This document shows, piece by piece, positions 27,715 through 35,785 of a stretch of DNA of 64,000 bases; position 1 is the first letter of the stretch; the number at the start of each line of letters is the position of its first letter. Source of the stretch: Brevibacterium sp. CCUG 69071. Lineage in GTDB: Bacteria > Actinomycetota > Actinomycetes > Actinomycetales > Brevibacteriaceae. The stretch spans positions 186,001 to 250,000 of the forward strand of contig NZ_PGFV01000003.1 of NCBI RefSeq assembly GCF_021023135.1, read 5' to 3'. A model generated the notes under the pieces. The model was given only the letters and a program-made list of their open reading frames with translations. It was not told the origin of the DNA and searched no databases. Both the position numbers and the translations under genes were made by a program.

Positions 27715-28929
27715 TCACCCGGCTTCGTCGGCCAAGCGTGCGAACGCGAGGTGGGCGAGCGCCGCGGCCTGGTCGCCGAGCAGCGCATCGTCGAAGACCA
27801 CGCGCGGAGAATGGTTCGTCTCGGCCGCAGGGTCCACACCCTCCGGCGTCGCCCCGAGGAAGACGAAGGTGCCGGGCACCGCCTCGAGCACATAGGAGAA
27901 GTCCTCCGAGCCCATCCGCGGATGCTCCATCTCGACGACCCGGTCACTGCCGAACACCTCGCCGAGGCGCTCGACCGTCGTCTGAGTCTCGTGCGGATTG
28001 TTCACGGTCACGGGGAAGCCCACCTCGAAGTCCACCTCGGCGGTGCAGCGATGGGCCCGGGCGATGTTCTCGGCGATCTCGTGCACGCGTTCCTGCAGCA
28101 GCTCCAGCGACTGTGCTGAGAGGAAGCGGATCGACGCGGCGAGCTTCGCGGAATCCGGGATGACGTTGCTCGCCTGTGAGCCTTCGAGCTGAGTGACCGA
28201 GACGACGACGGGGTCGAAGATGTCGAAGGATCGCGTCGTCATGGTGTTGAGCGCCAGCGCGATCTCGGCGATCGCGGGCACGGGATCCCTGGTCGCCTGG
28301 GGCTGGGAGCTGTGTCCGCCGGCCCCGTGGATGGTGAGGTGGAGGTCGGCGAATCCGGCCATGAGCGATCCGCCCTTGGTCGTAAAGCGGCCCCGCTCAT
28401 CGGCCTCGACGTGGATGCCGAAGGCTGCGACGACGGGGACTCCGGCGGCGTCGAGCACGCCTTCGGCGATCATCGGTTCGGCCCCGCCCTCGACCTCCTC
28501 GGCGGGCTGGAACATGAAGATCACGGATCCCGGCAGCTCGTCCCGGTGCGCGGCGAGGAGTCGCGCGGCGCCGACGAGGCCGGCGGTGTGCATATCGTGT
28601 CCGCAGGCGTGCATTTTCCCGTTCGTCGAGGCGAAGTCGAGCCCGGTGTCCTCGACCACGGGCAGGGCGTCCATGTCCCCGCGCAGCAGCACCGCGGGCC
28701 CGGGCTTCTCGCCCTTGAGGACGGCGACCACCGAGGTCAGCGACTCCCCCGTGGTGATCTCGAGTCCCAGCCCGGCGAGTTCCTCGAGCACGGTCCGCTG
28801 GGTGAAGGGGAGGTCGAAGCCGAGTTCGGGGTTCGCGTGCAGGGTGCGACGCAGCGTCACCAGATCGCCGAGGTGGCTCTCGGCTTCCGTACGGAAGTCA
28901 GGGATGGATGCGGATGTCGAGGCGGTCAT
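27715..28929 (-). CDS. M20 family metallopeptidase/amidohydrolase
   Basis: A 404-residue M20D-type amidohydrolase (hippurate hydrolase, IAA-amino-acid hydrolase or N-acyl-amino-acid deacylase group). Metal ligands are visible in GKMHACGHDMHTAG, the general base in QPAEEVEGGAEPM, and further ligands in FGIHVEAD and near MGSEDFSYVL. The dimerisation lid (HGAGGHSSQPQ) is intact. The ATG at 28929 has GGAG upstream. It is transcribed alone, convergent to the BCCT gene; the substrate amide is unknown. Confidence 0.9.
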   Translation of the reverse strand: MTASTSASIPDFRTEAESHLGDLVTLRRTLHANPELGFDLPFTQRTVLEELAGLGLEITTGESLTSVVAVLKGEKPGPAVLLRGDMDALPVVEDTGLDFASTNGKMHACGHDMHTAGLVGAARLLAAHRDELPGSVIFMFQPAEEVEGGAEPMIAEGVLDAAGVPVVAAFGIHVEADERGRFTTKGGSLMAGFADLHLTIHGAGGHSSQPQATRDPVPAIAEIALALNTMTTRSFDIFDPVVVSVTQLEGSQASNVIPDSAKLAASIRFLSAQSLELLQERVHEIAENIARAHRCTAEVDFEVGFPVTVNNPHETQTTVERLGEVFGSDRVVEMEHPRMGSEDFSYVLEAVPGTFVFLGATPEGVDPAAETNHSPRVVFDDALLGDQAAALAHLAFARLADEAG

Positions 28930-28997
28930 GGTCGCGGTTCTCCTTCGGCCGGAATGCTGTGAGTCCGACTCTACTGAGAATCTCCCCGGGCGACGGT

Positions 28998-29495
28998 TCA
29001 CGATTCGTCGCTGTCCCGCCTGACGGTGCGATCGTAGGCACTGACGAACTGAGTGAGATCGGCGAGGAACTCATCCGCCCGCTCCCCGAGCGCCCCGAGT
29101 CCGGCCCCGAATGCCGCCAGTGACTTCTCGACATCATCCTCGAAAGCGCGGATCCCCGCTGGCGTGGGGCTGATCTCGTGAGCAGCGCTGCCCGGGCGGC
29201 GCGAGCGCTGCAGGAGACCGACGGCCATCGCCGAGTTGATCTGCCGGTTGACCGTCGACTGCTCGAGACCGAGCTCGGCGGCGATCTCTTTGAGAGTCCG
29301 CGGCTTGTCATCGGAGAACATCCACAGGATCCGCAGGTCGGCCGTACCCAGATCCATCTGGTTCGACTGCGCGCGCCGAGCACGGTCGAGGCGCGTGACC
29401 AGGGCCGCGATCCGGCGATCCCGGGGCAGGCCGGCGTCGACGGAGACTCCGGCGTCTCGGGTGGTCCGACGGGGAGGACTTGGTCGAGAGCTCAT
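28998..29495 (-). CDS. MarR family transcriptional regulator
   Basis: A 165-residue MarR-type winged-helix protein: MDLGTADLRILWMF, then LKEIAAELGLEQSTVNRQINSAMAVGLLQR (recognition helix and wing). ATG 29495 is chosen because the longer frame from 29570 would cover the operators. It is divergent from the MFS exporter, and two perfect palindromes lie in the 76-bp gap, so it probably represses itself and the exporter, with release by an exported compound. Confidence 0.9.
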   Translation of the reverse strand: MSSRPSPPRRTTRDAGVSVDAGLPRDRRIAALVTRLDRARRAQSNQMDLGTADLRILWMFSDDKPRTLKEIAAELGLEQSTVNRQINSAMAVGLLQRSRRPGSAAHEISPTPAGIRAFEDDVEKSLAAFGAGLGALGERADEFLADLTQFVSAYDRTVRRDSDES

Positions 29496-29498
29496 AGG

Positions 29499-29538
29499 TA
29501 TGTATTCTACATAAGTACGAAATATGTAGATTACATAT
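29499..29538. promoter_or_regulatory. Two MarR operators
   Basis: TATGTA-TTC-TACATA (29499-29513) and ATATGTA-GAT-TACATAT (29522-29538) are perfect palindromes with the same core, centres 24 bp apart, between the divergent marR and MFS genes. Confidence 0.75.
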
Positions 29539-29571
29539 CTGCGCAGCAGCCTCGCCCGGAAGTGAGCCACC

Positions 29572-31062
29572 GTGACCGCTCCACACGATCAGCCCGAACA
29601 TCACGATCAACACAGCCAACACTCACCCACCACCACACAGCTCGCCGCCAAGCCGATCCTCATCGTCATGGTGCTCGGCTTCTCCAGCCTGTGCGCCGCG
29701 CTCATGCAGTCGCTGGTCATCCCCATCCAGCCCGAGCTGCCCCACCTCCTGAACACCTCCGCGAGCAACGCCGCGTGGGTCGTGACTGCCACTCTCCTCG
29801 GCGGGGGTGTGGCCATGCCGGTCTCCGGCCGTCTGGCCGATATCTACGGGCGCAAACCCGTGCTCGTGGTCTCTGCCGTGATCCTGCTCGCGGGCTCGGT
29901 CGTCTGCGCCCTGTTCTCGACCATCGGGCCGGTCCTCATCGGCCGCGTCCTCCAGGGATTCGCGATGGGCTACATTCCCGTGGCGATCAGCTTCGTCCGC
30001 GAGGTCACACCTCCGGCCATGCGCAACTCCGCGGTCGCCGGGATCAGCGCCACCCTCGGTGTGGGCGGCGCGCTCGGCCTGCCGATCGCGGCGTGGATCG
30101 CCCAGGACTTCGACTGGCACATGCTGTTCTGGCTCTCGGCGGTGCTCGCCGCGATCATGACCATGCTCTCGATCCTCGTCCTCCCGCACACCGCACCGGC
30201 GGATCCGGGACGCTTCGACTACCTCGGCGCCGTGGGTCTGGCGGTCGGCATCGTCGGGGTGCTCGCGGGAGTGTCGAAGGGCAATGACTGGGGCTGGAGC
30301 GCACCGTCGACCCTGGCTGCGATCATCGGCGGACTCCTCGTCCTCGTCGTCTGGGGGTTCTACGAGGTGCGCCACCAGCATCCGCTCGTCGATCTGCGCA
30401 CCACCGTCCGGCGTCCGATCCTGCTGACGAACATCGCGGGCATCCTCATCGGCTTCGGCATGATGGCGCAGTCGATCGTCGTCCCCCAGCTTCTGCAGAT
30501 GCCCGAGGCGACCGGCTACGGACTCGGCCAATCGATCCTCCAGGCGGGAATGTGGATGGCGCCCGCCGGTCTGATGATGCTCGCCTTCACCCCTATCTCG
30601 AGCCGTCTGCTGTCCACGATCGGCGGGCGTCCGACGCTGGCCCTGGGCGCCACGGTCATCGCCTGCGGCTACCTCTTCGCGGTGTTCCTCGACGGTGCGC
30701 CCTGGCAGCTCATGCTCGCCACCTGCATCTCCTCGGCCGGCGTCGGAATCGGGTACGCGGCAATGCCGACGCTGATCCTCGAGAACTCACCCGCCGCCGA
30801 GGCGGGGGCCGGCGTCGGCGTCAACTCACTCATGCGCTCGATGGGTACGACCGTCGCGGGTGCCGTCATGGCCATCGTGCTCACCAGCCAGACCGTGTCG
30901 ATGGGTGGGACGGAAATCCCCGCCGAGGCGGCCTTCCGCACCTGCTTCATCATCGGTGCGGGGGCGGCGGTGGCCGGGGCCCTCGTCGTCCTGCTCATCA
31001 AGCGGAGCAGGCCGGCTTCGCATGTCGTTGAGACCTCGAAACACGTTGAGGCGAGCGCCTGA
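29572..31062 (+). CDS. MFS drug-type exporter (DHA2-like, about 14 helices)
   Basis: A 496-residue MFS transporter. After a hydrophilic, His-rich N-terminus come regularly spaced membrane helices; motif A is GRLADIYGRKPVLV, and the overall length and helix count fit the 14-helix drug:H+ antiporter group. The GTG start at 29572 has GGAAG upstream. Control by the divergent MarR gene is typical for multidrug or aromatic-acid exporters. Two hairpins follow at 31075-31140. Confidence 0.9.
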   Translation: MTAPHDQPEHHDQHSQHSPTTTQLAAKPILIVMVLGFSSLCAALMQSLVIPIQPELPHLLNTSASNAAWVVTATLLGGGVAMPVSGRLADIYGRKPVLVVSAVILLAGSVVCALFSTIGPVLIGRVLQGFAMGYIPVAISFVREVTPPAMRNSAVAGISATLGVGGALGLPIAAWIAQDFDWHMLFWLSAVLAAIMTMLSILVLPHTAPADPGRFDYLGAVGLAVGIVGVLAGVSKGNDWGWSAPSTLAAIIGGLLVLVVWGFYEVRHQHPLVDLRTTVRRPILLTNIAGILIGFGMMAQSIVVPQLLQMPEATGYGLGQSILQAGMWMAPAGLMMLAFTPISSRLLSTIGGRPTLALGATVIACGYLFAVFLDGAPWQLMLATCISSAGVGIGYAAMPTLILENSPAAEAGAGVGVNSLMRSMGTTVAGAVMAIVLTSQTVSMGGTEIPAEAAFRTCFIIGAGAAVAGALVVLLIKRSRPASHVVETSKHVEASA

Positions 31063-31074
31063 CCGGGTCTGCCT

Positions 31075-31140
31075 GGCCCCGTCCGCAACGGTCGGATGGG
31101 GCCGGGATCTGCCTGGTCCAGGACCGCCGGGCCCTGGACC
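31075..31140 (+). terminator. Two hairpins after the MFS exporter
   Basis: GGCCCCGTCCG/CGGATGGGGCC (31075-31103, one G-T pair) and GGTCCAGG/CCTGGACC (31115-31140) form successive stems in the 136-bp gap before the next gene. Confidence 0.5.
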
Positions 31141-31198
31141 CCGCAGGCCCTCGTGCGTACGGTGGACTCTGACAGCGCCACTCAACGAGGAGTCCACC

Positions 31199-31750
31199 GT
31201 GCGCATCATCATCACCCAGAACATGACCATCGACGGTCGCGTCGAGATGCTCGACGATTGGTTCGATCCGCAGGCCCAGGACGAGGAGCTGACCGCGGAG
31301 CTGATGGCTCAGTCCGCGAACGAGGACGTGCTCCTGCTCGGTCGGCAGACCTTCGAGGACTTCCGGGGCTATTGGCCTCTGCAGACCGATGACACCACGG
31401 GAGTCGCCGCTCACCTGGACCGGGTCGACAAGCGAGTGGTGTCGACGACAATGACCGAGCCCGGATGGCAGAACACACGCATCATCGGCGGCGATCCGCT
31501 CGAGGCGGTCGCCGCACTCCGTGAGGAACCCGGCCGCGATGCGATCCTCACCGGCAGCATCACCCTCGCACACGCTCTCATCTCAGCCGAGCTCGTCGAT
31601 GAGTATCGGATGTACACCTACCCCGTGTGGCAGGGTCGGGGGCGCGGATTCTTCCCCGACGATGCCCCTGCGCCGAGGCTGCAGCTGGCGGACGGGAAGA
31701 CGTTCCCGGCCAGCGGGGTCGCCTATACGGCGTATGTGCCCAAGCGCTGA
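31199..31750 (+). CDS. Dihydrofolate reductase/RibD C-terminal domain family protein
   Basis: A 183-residue protein with the RibD-C/DHFR-like fold: starts MRIIITQNMTIDGRVE, then EDVLLLGRQTFEDFRGYW and GRDAILTGSITLAHALIS. The family reduces pyrimidine- or pterin-like compounds with NADPH, but most such stand-alone proteins have no known substrate. The GTG start has AGGAG 7 nt upstream. It is convergent to an HxlR regulator. A second, distant relative is at 40139. Confidence 0.87.
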   Translation: MRIIITQNMTIDGRVEMLDDWFDPQAQDEELTAELMAQSANEDVLLLGRQTFEDFRGYWPLQTDDTTGVAAHLDRVDKRVVSTTMTEPGWQNTRIIGGDPLEAVAALREEPGRDAILTGSITLAHALISAELVDEYRMYTYPVWQGRGRGFFPDDAPAPRLQLADGKTFPASGVAYTAYVPKR

Positions 31751-31753
31751 GCG

Positions 31754-32092
31754 CTAAGCTCCCGAGTGCTGCTGCGCGAACTGCGCTCCCCACTCGTTCA
31801 TCGCCTCGACGATCGGGCCGAGGCTGCGGCCGAGTTCGCTCAGCGAGTACTCGACGTGCGGCGGGACGACTGGGTAGACAGTGCGTTCGACGAGGCCGTC
31901 CTCTTCGAGTTCGCGCAGCTGACGGGTCAGCGTCTTCGTGTTCGCCAGAGGCATGAGGCGGCCGAGTTCGTTGAACCGCTTCGTGCCCTCGAGAAGATGC
32001 TTGATGGTCGTGAGCTTCCACGTGCCCCCGAGCGCCGAGACCGCGACCTCTACGGGACAGACCTCCATGGCACGTGAGACCGGCAGACGCAT
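31754..32092 (-). CDS. HxlR family transcriptional regulator
   Basis: A 112-residue winged-helix regulator. The conserved Cys near the N-terminus (VCPVEVAVSALGGTWKL), KRFNELGRLMPLANTKTLTRQLRELEEDGLV and the wing (VPPHVEYSLSELGRSL) define HxlR. It is divergent from the flavodoxin-fold reductase at 32177, the classic arrangement for redox- or aldehyde-responsive HxlR repressors. Confidence 0.92.
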   Translation of the reverse strand: MRLPVSRAMEVCPVEVAVSALGGTWKLTTIKHLLEGTKRFNELGRLMPLANTKTLTRQLRELEEDGLVERTVYPVVPPHVEYSLSELGRSLGPIVEAMNEWGAQFAQQHSGA

Positions 32093-32123
32093 GATTCCTC
32101 CGTTGGTCGCGCAGATTCGATAG

Positions 32124-32137
32124 GGACAGAAATGTCC
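32124..32137. promoter_or_regulatory. Candidate HxlR operator
   Basis: GGACA-GAAA-TGTCC is a perfect palindrome in the 84-bp gap between the divergent hxlR and reductase genes. Confidence 0.5.
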
Positions 32138-32176
32138 GTACTAGACGCATCTACCGTAGGCCGCGACGATGGAAGC

Positions 32177-33010
32177 ATGCAAGGAAATTCCAACGCCGCC
32201 ACCGTTCTCTGGGTCAGCGCCCATCCCGAACCACGGTCCCTGGCCGGGAGCCTCCGCACCGAGGGAATCGCCCACCTGCGCCGAGGCGGCCACGAGGTCA
32301 TCGAGTCCGATCTCTATGCGATGGGCTGGGACCCCGTCGTCCGCCCTCGGGACGGCGGCCACGACCTCGACCCCAGCACAGTCAGGTCTGCGGCCGAGAG
32401 ACCGCAGCGCTTCCGAGTCAGCGCCGACACCCGTGAGGCCTTTATCGCCGGCACCCTGCCGCCGGAGATCACACGCGAGCAGGACAAACTGCGCCGGGCC
32501 GATGCGCTCATCGTCCAATTCCCACTGTGGTGGTATGGCCTGCCCGCGATCCTCAAGAGATGGTTCGACTGGGTCTTCACCAGCGGCTTCGCCTTCGGCA
32601 CCGATCCGAGCACGGGACGCCGACTGCGTTTCGAGCAGGGTCCATTCACCGACAAACGCGCGCTCGTCATCACCACCCTCGGCGACCGCCCGCAGGCGAT
32701 CGGCCCGCGCGGAAAATCAGGCGAACTGACCGAACTCCTCTTCGGGCTCCTCCACGGCACCTTCGCCTATACGGGCATGGACGCACTGCCGCCGCTGGCC
32801 TTCCCGAGTGCCGATCGGCTCGAGGACTACGGAAAGGCACGCGAGGACCTGATCGACCGCCTCGGCGGACTCTTCACTGATCCGCGCATCCCCTACCGAC
32901 CCCAATTCACCGGCGATTACACCTCCGAGTGGGAGCTCGCCGATCACCTCTGCCCCGGCGAACACGGGGTGAGGGTCAACCTCAGCGCGCGAGTCAACCT
33001 CGGCGCCTGA
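32177..33010 (+). CDS. NAD(P)H dehydrogenase (quinone)-type flavodoxin-fold protein
   Basis: A 277-residue member of the NQO/MdaB-like flavodoxin family: VLWVSAHPEPRSLAGSLR near the N-terminus (FMN/FAD phosphate site), PLWWYGLPAILKRWFDWVF (quinone reductase signature) and ALVITTLGDRP. It reduces quinones or related electrophiles by two electrons. ATG 32177 is preferred to ATG 32132, which overlaps the palindrome. The divergent HxlR gene is its probable regulator. Confidence 0.9.
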   Translation: MQGNSNAATVLWVSAHPEPRSLAGSLRTEGIAHLRRGGHEVIESDLYAMGWDPVVRPRDGGHDLDPSTVRSAAERPQRFRVSADTREAFIAGTLPPEITREQDKLRRADALIVQFPLWWYGLPAILKRWFDWVFTSGFAFGTDPSTGRRLRFEQGPFTDKRALVITTLGDRPQAIGPRGKSGELTELLFGLLHGTFAYTGMDALPPLAFPSADRLEDYGKAREDLIDRLGGLFTDPRIPYRPQFTGDYTSEWELADHLCPGEHGVRVNLSARVNLGA

Positions 33011-33086
33011 CCGAACACTTATCGACTGACCCAGAACCCGACCCACCGATATCGCCGCCACCGCACCACCGATACCAGGAGTCATC

Positions 33087-34385
33087 GTGCCCGCGACCCC
33101 CGAACTCGTCCGCCCCTTCCACGCCCGCGTCCCCGAAGCCGAACTCGAGGAGCTGCGCTCGCGCCTGGCCGCGGCCCGGCTCCCCGAGGCCGAAACGGTC
33201 TTCCAGCCCGGGGCCAACCCGCATCGTTGGGACCAGGGAGTGCCCCTGGATGAGTTGACCGATCTCGTCGACTACTGGCTCACCGGGCACGATTGGCGCG
33301 CTTTCGAGGACCGTCTCAACGAGATCGGCCAATTCCACACGACTATCGACGAGGTGGAGATCCACTTCCTTCACCGCCGCTCGGGGCGCCCCAACGCCAC
33401 TCCCCTGATCCTCACCCACGGCTGGCCGGGCAGCGTCGCCGAGTTCATCGACATCGTCGACGAACTCGTCGATCCCAGCGACCCCACCGCTGCGGCCTTT
33501 CACCTCGTCGTCCCCTCACTGCCGGGATTCGGCCACAGCGGCAAACCGAGCACCACCGGCTGGGGCACCGAAAAGATCGCAAGCGTCTGGGTGGAGCTGA
33601 TGGCCCGACTCGGCTACGACAGGTTCGCAGCCGCCGGCGGCGACTGGGGAGGCGTGATCACCACGATCCTCGGCGGCCGGTTCCCCGAACACCTTATCGG
33701 CATCCACACCACCTTCGCCCCGGGCCCACCCGGACTCTCACACGAGGGACTGAGCGATGCCGATCGCGCCTGGGCCGAGGACGCCGAAGACTTCTGGCTC
33801 AACCGCGCCGCCTACGCGCACCAGCAGGCCACGAGGCCGCAGACCATCGGCTACGCTCTCGTCGATTCACCCGTCGGTCAGCTCGCCTGGATCCTCGACA
33901 AGTTCGCCGAATGGACCGACACGAAGCAGAGTCCCTTCGAGACGATCTCCCGCGACCGTCTCCTCGACAACGTCAGCCTGTACTGGCTGACCAGGAGCGG
34001 CGCCTCCTCCGCACGTATCTACTATGAGAGCCACGATTCGCTCGATCCGGATCTGCGGGTCGAGGTTCCGGCGGCCATCACCATGTACCCGCGCGACATC
34101 GAGAAGTATCCGCGCGCACTGTCCGAACAGCGCTACCGGCAGATCGTGCGCTGGCGAGCGGCCGAGCGTGGCGGGCATTTCCCGTCCCTCGAAGTCCCGG
34201 ACGATTTCGTCACCGACCTGCGCGAAGGGCTGGCCGCGGTGCTCGCCGCCGCACGCGAAACACCGGTGAAGCATCGAGACAACGGTGTGCACCTAGGCGT
34301 TTCGGCGCTCCACCCGTGTCTCGGACGCAGTTCGCTCAGGCGGTCCCGAACATCACCTTCCGGCCGTCGGGATCCTCGACGGTGA
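33087..34385 (+). CDS. Epoxide hydrolase (EHN-type alpha/beta hydrolase) with extended C-terminus
   Basis: A 432-residue epoxide hydrolase. The N-terminal EHN domain (residues about 8-110) precedes the alpha/beta fold with oxyanion HGWPGS, nucleophile Asp in GGDWGG, SGASSARIYYES (Tyr region) and the His in GGHFPSLEVP. The family usually ends shortly after this His; here about 45 extra residues (from TPVKHRDN) are encoded by a palindromic repeat and the sequence beyond it. The tail overlaps the convergent VOC gene. GTG 33087 has AGGAG upstream. Confidence 0.88.
   Translation: MPATPELVRPFHARVPEAELEELRSRLAAARLPEAETVFQPGANPHRWDQGVPLDELTDLVDYWLTGHDWRAFEDRLNEIGQFHTTIDEVEIHFLHRRSGRPNATPLILTHGWPGSVAEFIDIVDELVDPSDPTAAAFHLVVPSLPGFGHSGKPSTTGWGTEKIASVWVELMARLGYDRFAAAGGDWGGVITTILGGRFPEHLIGIHTTFAPGPPGLSHEGLSDADRAWAEDAEDFWLNRAAYAHQQATRPQTIGYALVDSPVGQLAWILDKFAEWTDTKQSPFETISRDRLLDNVSLYWLTRSGASSARIYYESHDSLDPDLRVEVPAAITMYPRDIEKYPRALSEQRYRQIVRWRAAERGGHFPSLEVPDDFVTDLREGLAAVLAAARETPVKHRDNGVHLGVSALHPCLGRSSLRRSRTSPSGRRDPRR
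34260..34319. repeat. 60-bp palindromic repeat, copy 2 (degenerate)
   Basis: Same length and plan as 18951-19010: begins ACACCGGTGAAGCATCGAGAC, has GGTGTGCACC at the centre and ends GGCGCTCCACCCGTGT. Roughly three quarters of positions match copy 1, but the arms are no longer perfectly complementary. It lies inside the 3' end of the epoxide hydrolase reading frame. Confidence 0.7.
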
Positions 34386-34692
34386 CGACGACATCGTCGA
34401 CGTCGACAAGAGGAGTCCCCGTGGCCTTCAGATGGTCGAGGAAGGCCTGCTGGTTCGGAATCCGGAAGTACAGATGTGTGAGGTTCGATCCCGGAACCGG
34501 CGGGTGGGAGTACTCGGCGAAGGCTTGTGCGTCGTGGAGGGCGATCTGGATTCCCTCGACGTCGATGACGTAGTAGGTGTACTCCTCGCTGCCTACCGAT
34601 TCGAGTCCGACTCCGGCCACATCGCGGTAGAAGGCGGCGGTCGCCTCGGTGTCGGTGCAGGTGAGGAACACCCCGCGAAATGTCGATTCCAT
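34336..34692 (-). CDS. VOC (glyoxalase/bleomycin resistance) family protein
   Basis: A 118-residue single vicinal-oxygen-chelate domain: FLTCTDTEATAAFYRDVAG, IQIALHDA, NLTHLYFRIPN and the closing VEDPDGRKVMFG. His and Glu/Asp metal-ligand candidates are present. ATG 34692 is chosen because it starts directly before the first beta strand. Function could be a small dioxygenase-like, isomerase or binding protein. It overlaps the 3' end of the convergent epoxide hydrolase frame by 50 bp. Confidence 0.85.
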   Translation of the reverse strand: MESTFRGVFLTCTDTEATAAFYRDVAGVGLESVGSEEYTYYVIDVEGIQIALHDAQAFAEYSHPPVPGSNLTHLYFRIPNQQAFLDHLKATGTPLVDVDDVVVTVEDPDGRKVMFGTA

Positions 34693-34751
34693 CTCCGGCC
34701 CCCTTCGTCCCACCCGACCCGGCGATCGGATGCTTCCAGTGTCCCATGCGG

Positions 34752-34771
34752 GGCAAGGCCCGCCCCTTGCC
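34752..34771. other. Hairpin between the VOC gene and the lipoprotein gene
   Basis: GGCAAGG and CCTTGCC form a 7-bp stem with a 6-nt loop in the 160-bp gap between the divergent genes. Role unknown. Confidence 0.3.
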
Positions 34772-34852
34772 AAGCGACGCTCAAGCTCCACACAGACTTC
34801 GGTGACACCGAACTGTTAGCCTGACAGGCTGATTCCGAGATCAGGAGTGATT

Positions 34853-35620
34853 GTGCGAAAGAACAAGTGGCTGCTTGGCCTGGCAGTGTCCGTGTCCGTG
34901 GTCGGTCTCGCCGCTTGCGGTGGTGAGGACGGCGGCGATTCGTCCGAGGAGTCCTCGGCCGCAGCCGAACAGAGCCCCGGCGCCGAGGCGGGGCAGGACG
35001 GCAAGCCCGCCACCGACGACATTCCCGATGTCGTCGCCGAAGTCAACGGCGACAAGATCACCAAGGATGACTTCGTCCCCCTCTACGAGACTCAGTACCA
35101 GCAGATGCAGATGCAGTCACAGCAGTCGGGCCAGCAGGTCGACGAGGATCAGCTGAAGACGCAGACCGCCGAGAACCTCGTGAGCACGAAGCTGCTCACT
35201 CAGGAGGCGGACAAACGCGACATCAAGGTCTCCGACAAGGACATCGACAAGGCGCTCGAAGAGTCGGCGAAGTCGAGCCAGATGAGCAAGGACGACTTCC
35301 TGGGGGCCATGAAGGATCAAGGCATGGACGAGAAAAAGGTCAATTCCGAGATGGCCAACCAGCTCAAGATCGAAGACCTCATCACCGACGAGTACGGCGA
35401 GTTCAAGGTCACCGGCGAGGAGATCGGCCAGGCCTACGAGCAGGCCAAGACCCAGCAGGAGCAGATGGCTCAGCAGGGCGGTCAGCAGCAGGAGGTTCCC
35501 GAGCTCGAGGAGATGCGTCCCCAGCTCGAGGAGCAGGTGAAGAGCCAGAAATCCACCGAGGCGACTCAGAAGTTCGCCGAGAAGCTGCGCAAGCAGGGCG
35601 ATGTGACGATCAACCTCTGA
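34853..35620 (+). CDS. SurA N-terminal domain lipoprotein (chaperone-like)
   Basis: A 255-residue exported lipoprotein. The signal peptide ends in the lipobox GLAAC; an acidic Ser/Glu/Gly-rich linker follows, then a SurA-N-like domain (VVAEVNGDKITKDDFVPLYE, QTAENLVSTKLLTQEADKRDIKVSD). No parvulin prolyl-isomerase domain follows; the C-terminal part is Gln/Glu-rich and helical (residues about 195-250). It is likely an extracytoplasmic folding helper. GTG 34853 has AGGAG 5 nt upstream; GTG 34847 overlaps that signal. Confidence 0.85.
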   Translation: MRKNKWLLGLAVSVSVVGLAACGGEDGGDSSEESSAAAEQSPGAEAGQDGKPATDDIPDVVAEVNGDKITKDDFVPLYETQYQQMQMQSQQSGQQVDEDQLKTQTAENLVSTKLLTQEADKRDIKVSDKDIDKALEESAKSSQMSKDDFLGAMKDQGMDEKKVNSEMANQLKIEDLITDEYGEFKVTGEEIGQAYEQAKTQQEQMAQQGGQQQEVPELEEMRPQLEEQVKSQKSTEATQKFAEKLRKQGDVTINL

Positions 35621-35785
35621 TTCCCATTGTTGGGGAATCGCTGTGCGTTCCTCGCTAAATCCTTGCACGCACTTTAGTCTGTAGTGGAACACGAGGGCGG
35701 ATGCCACCCATTCGCGCTCCACACAGACGGCACCGTCGACTCCGACGGTGGCCCGCGCGTCAACACAAGGACATAAGGACCGACC

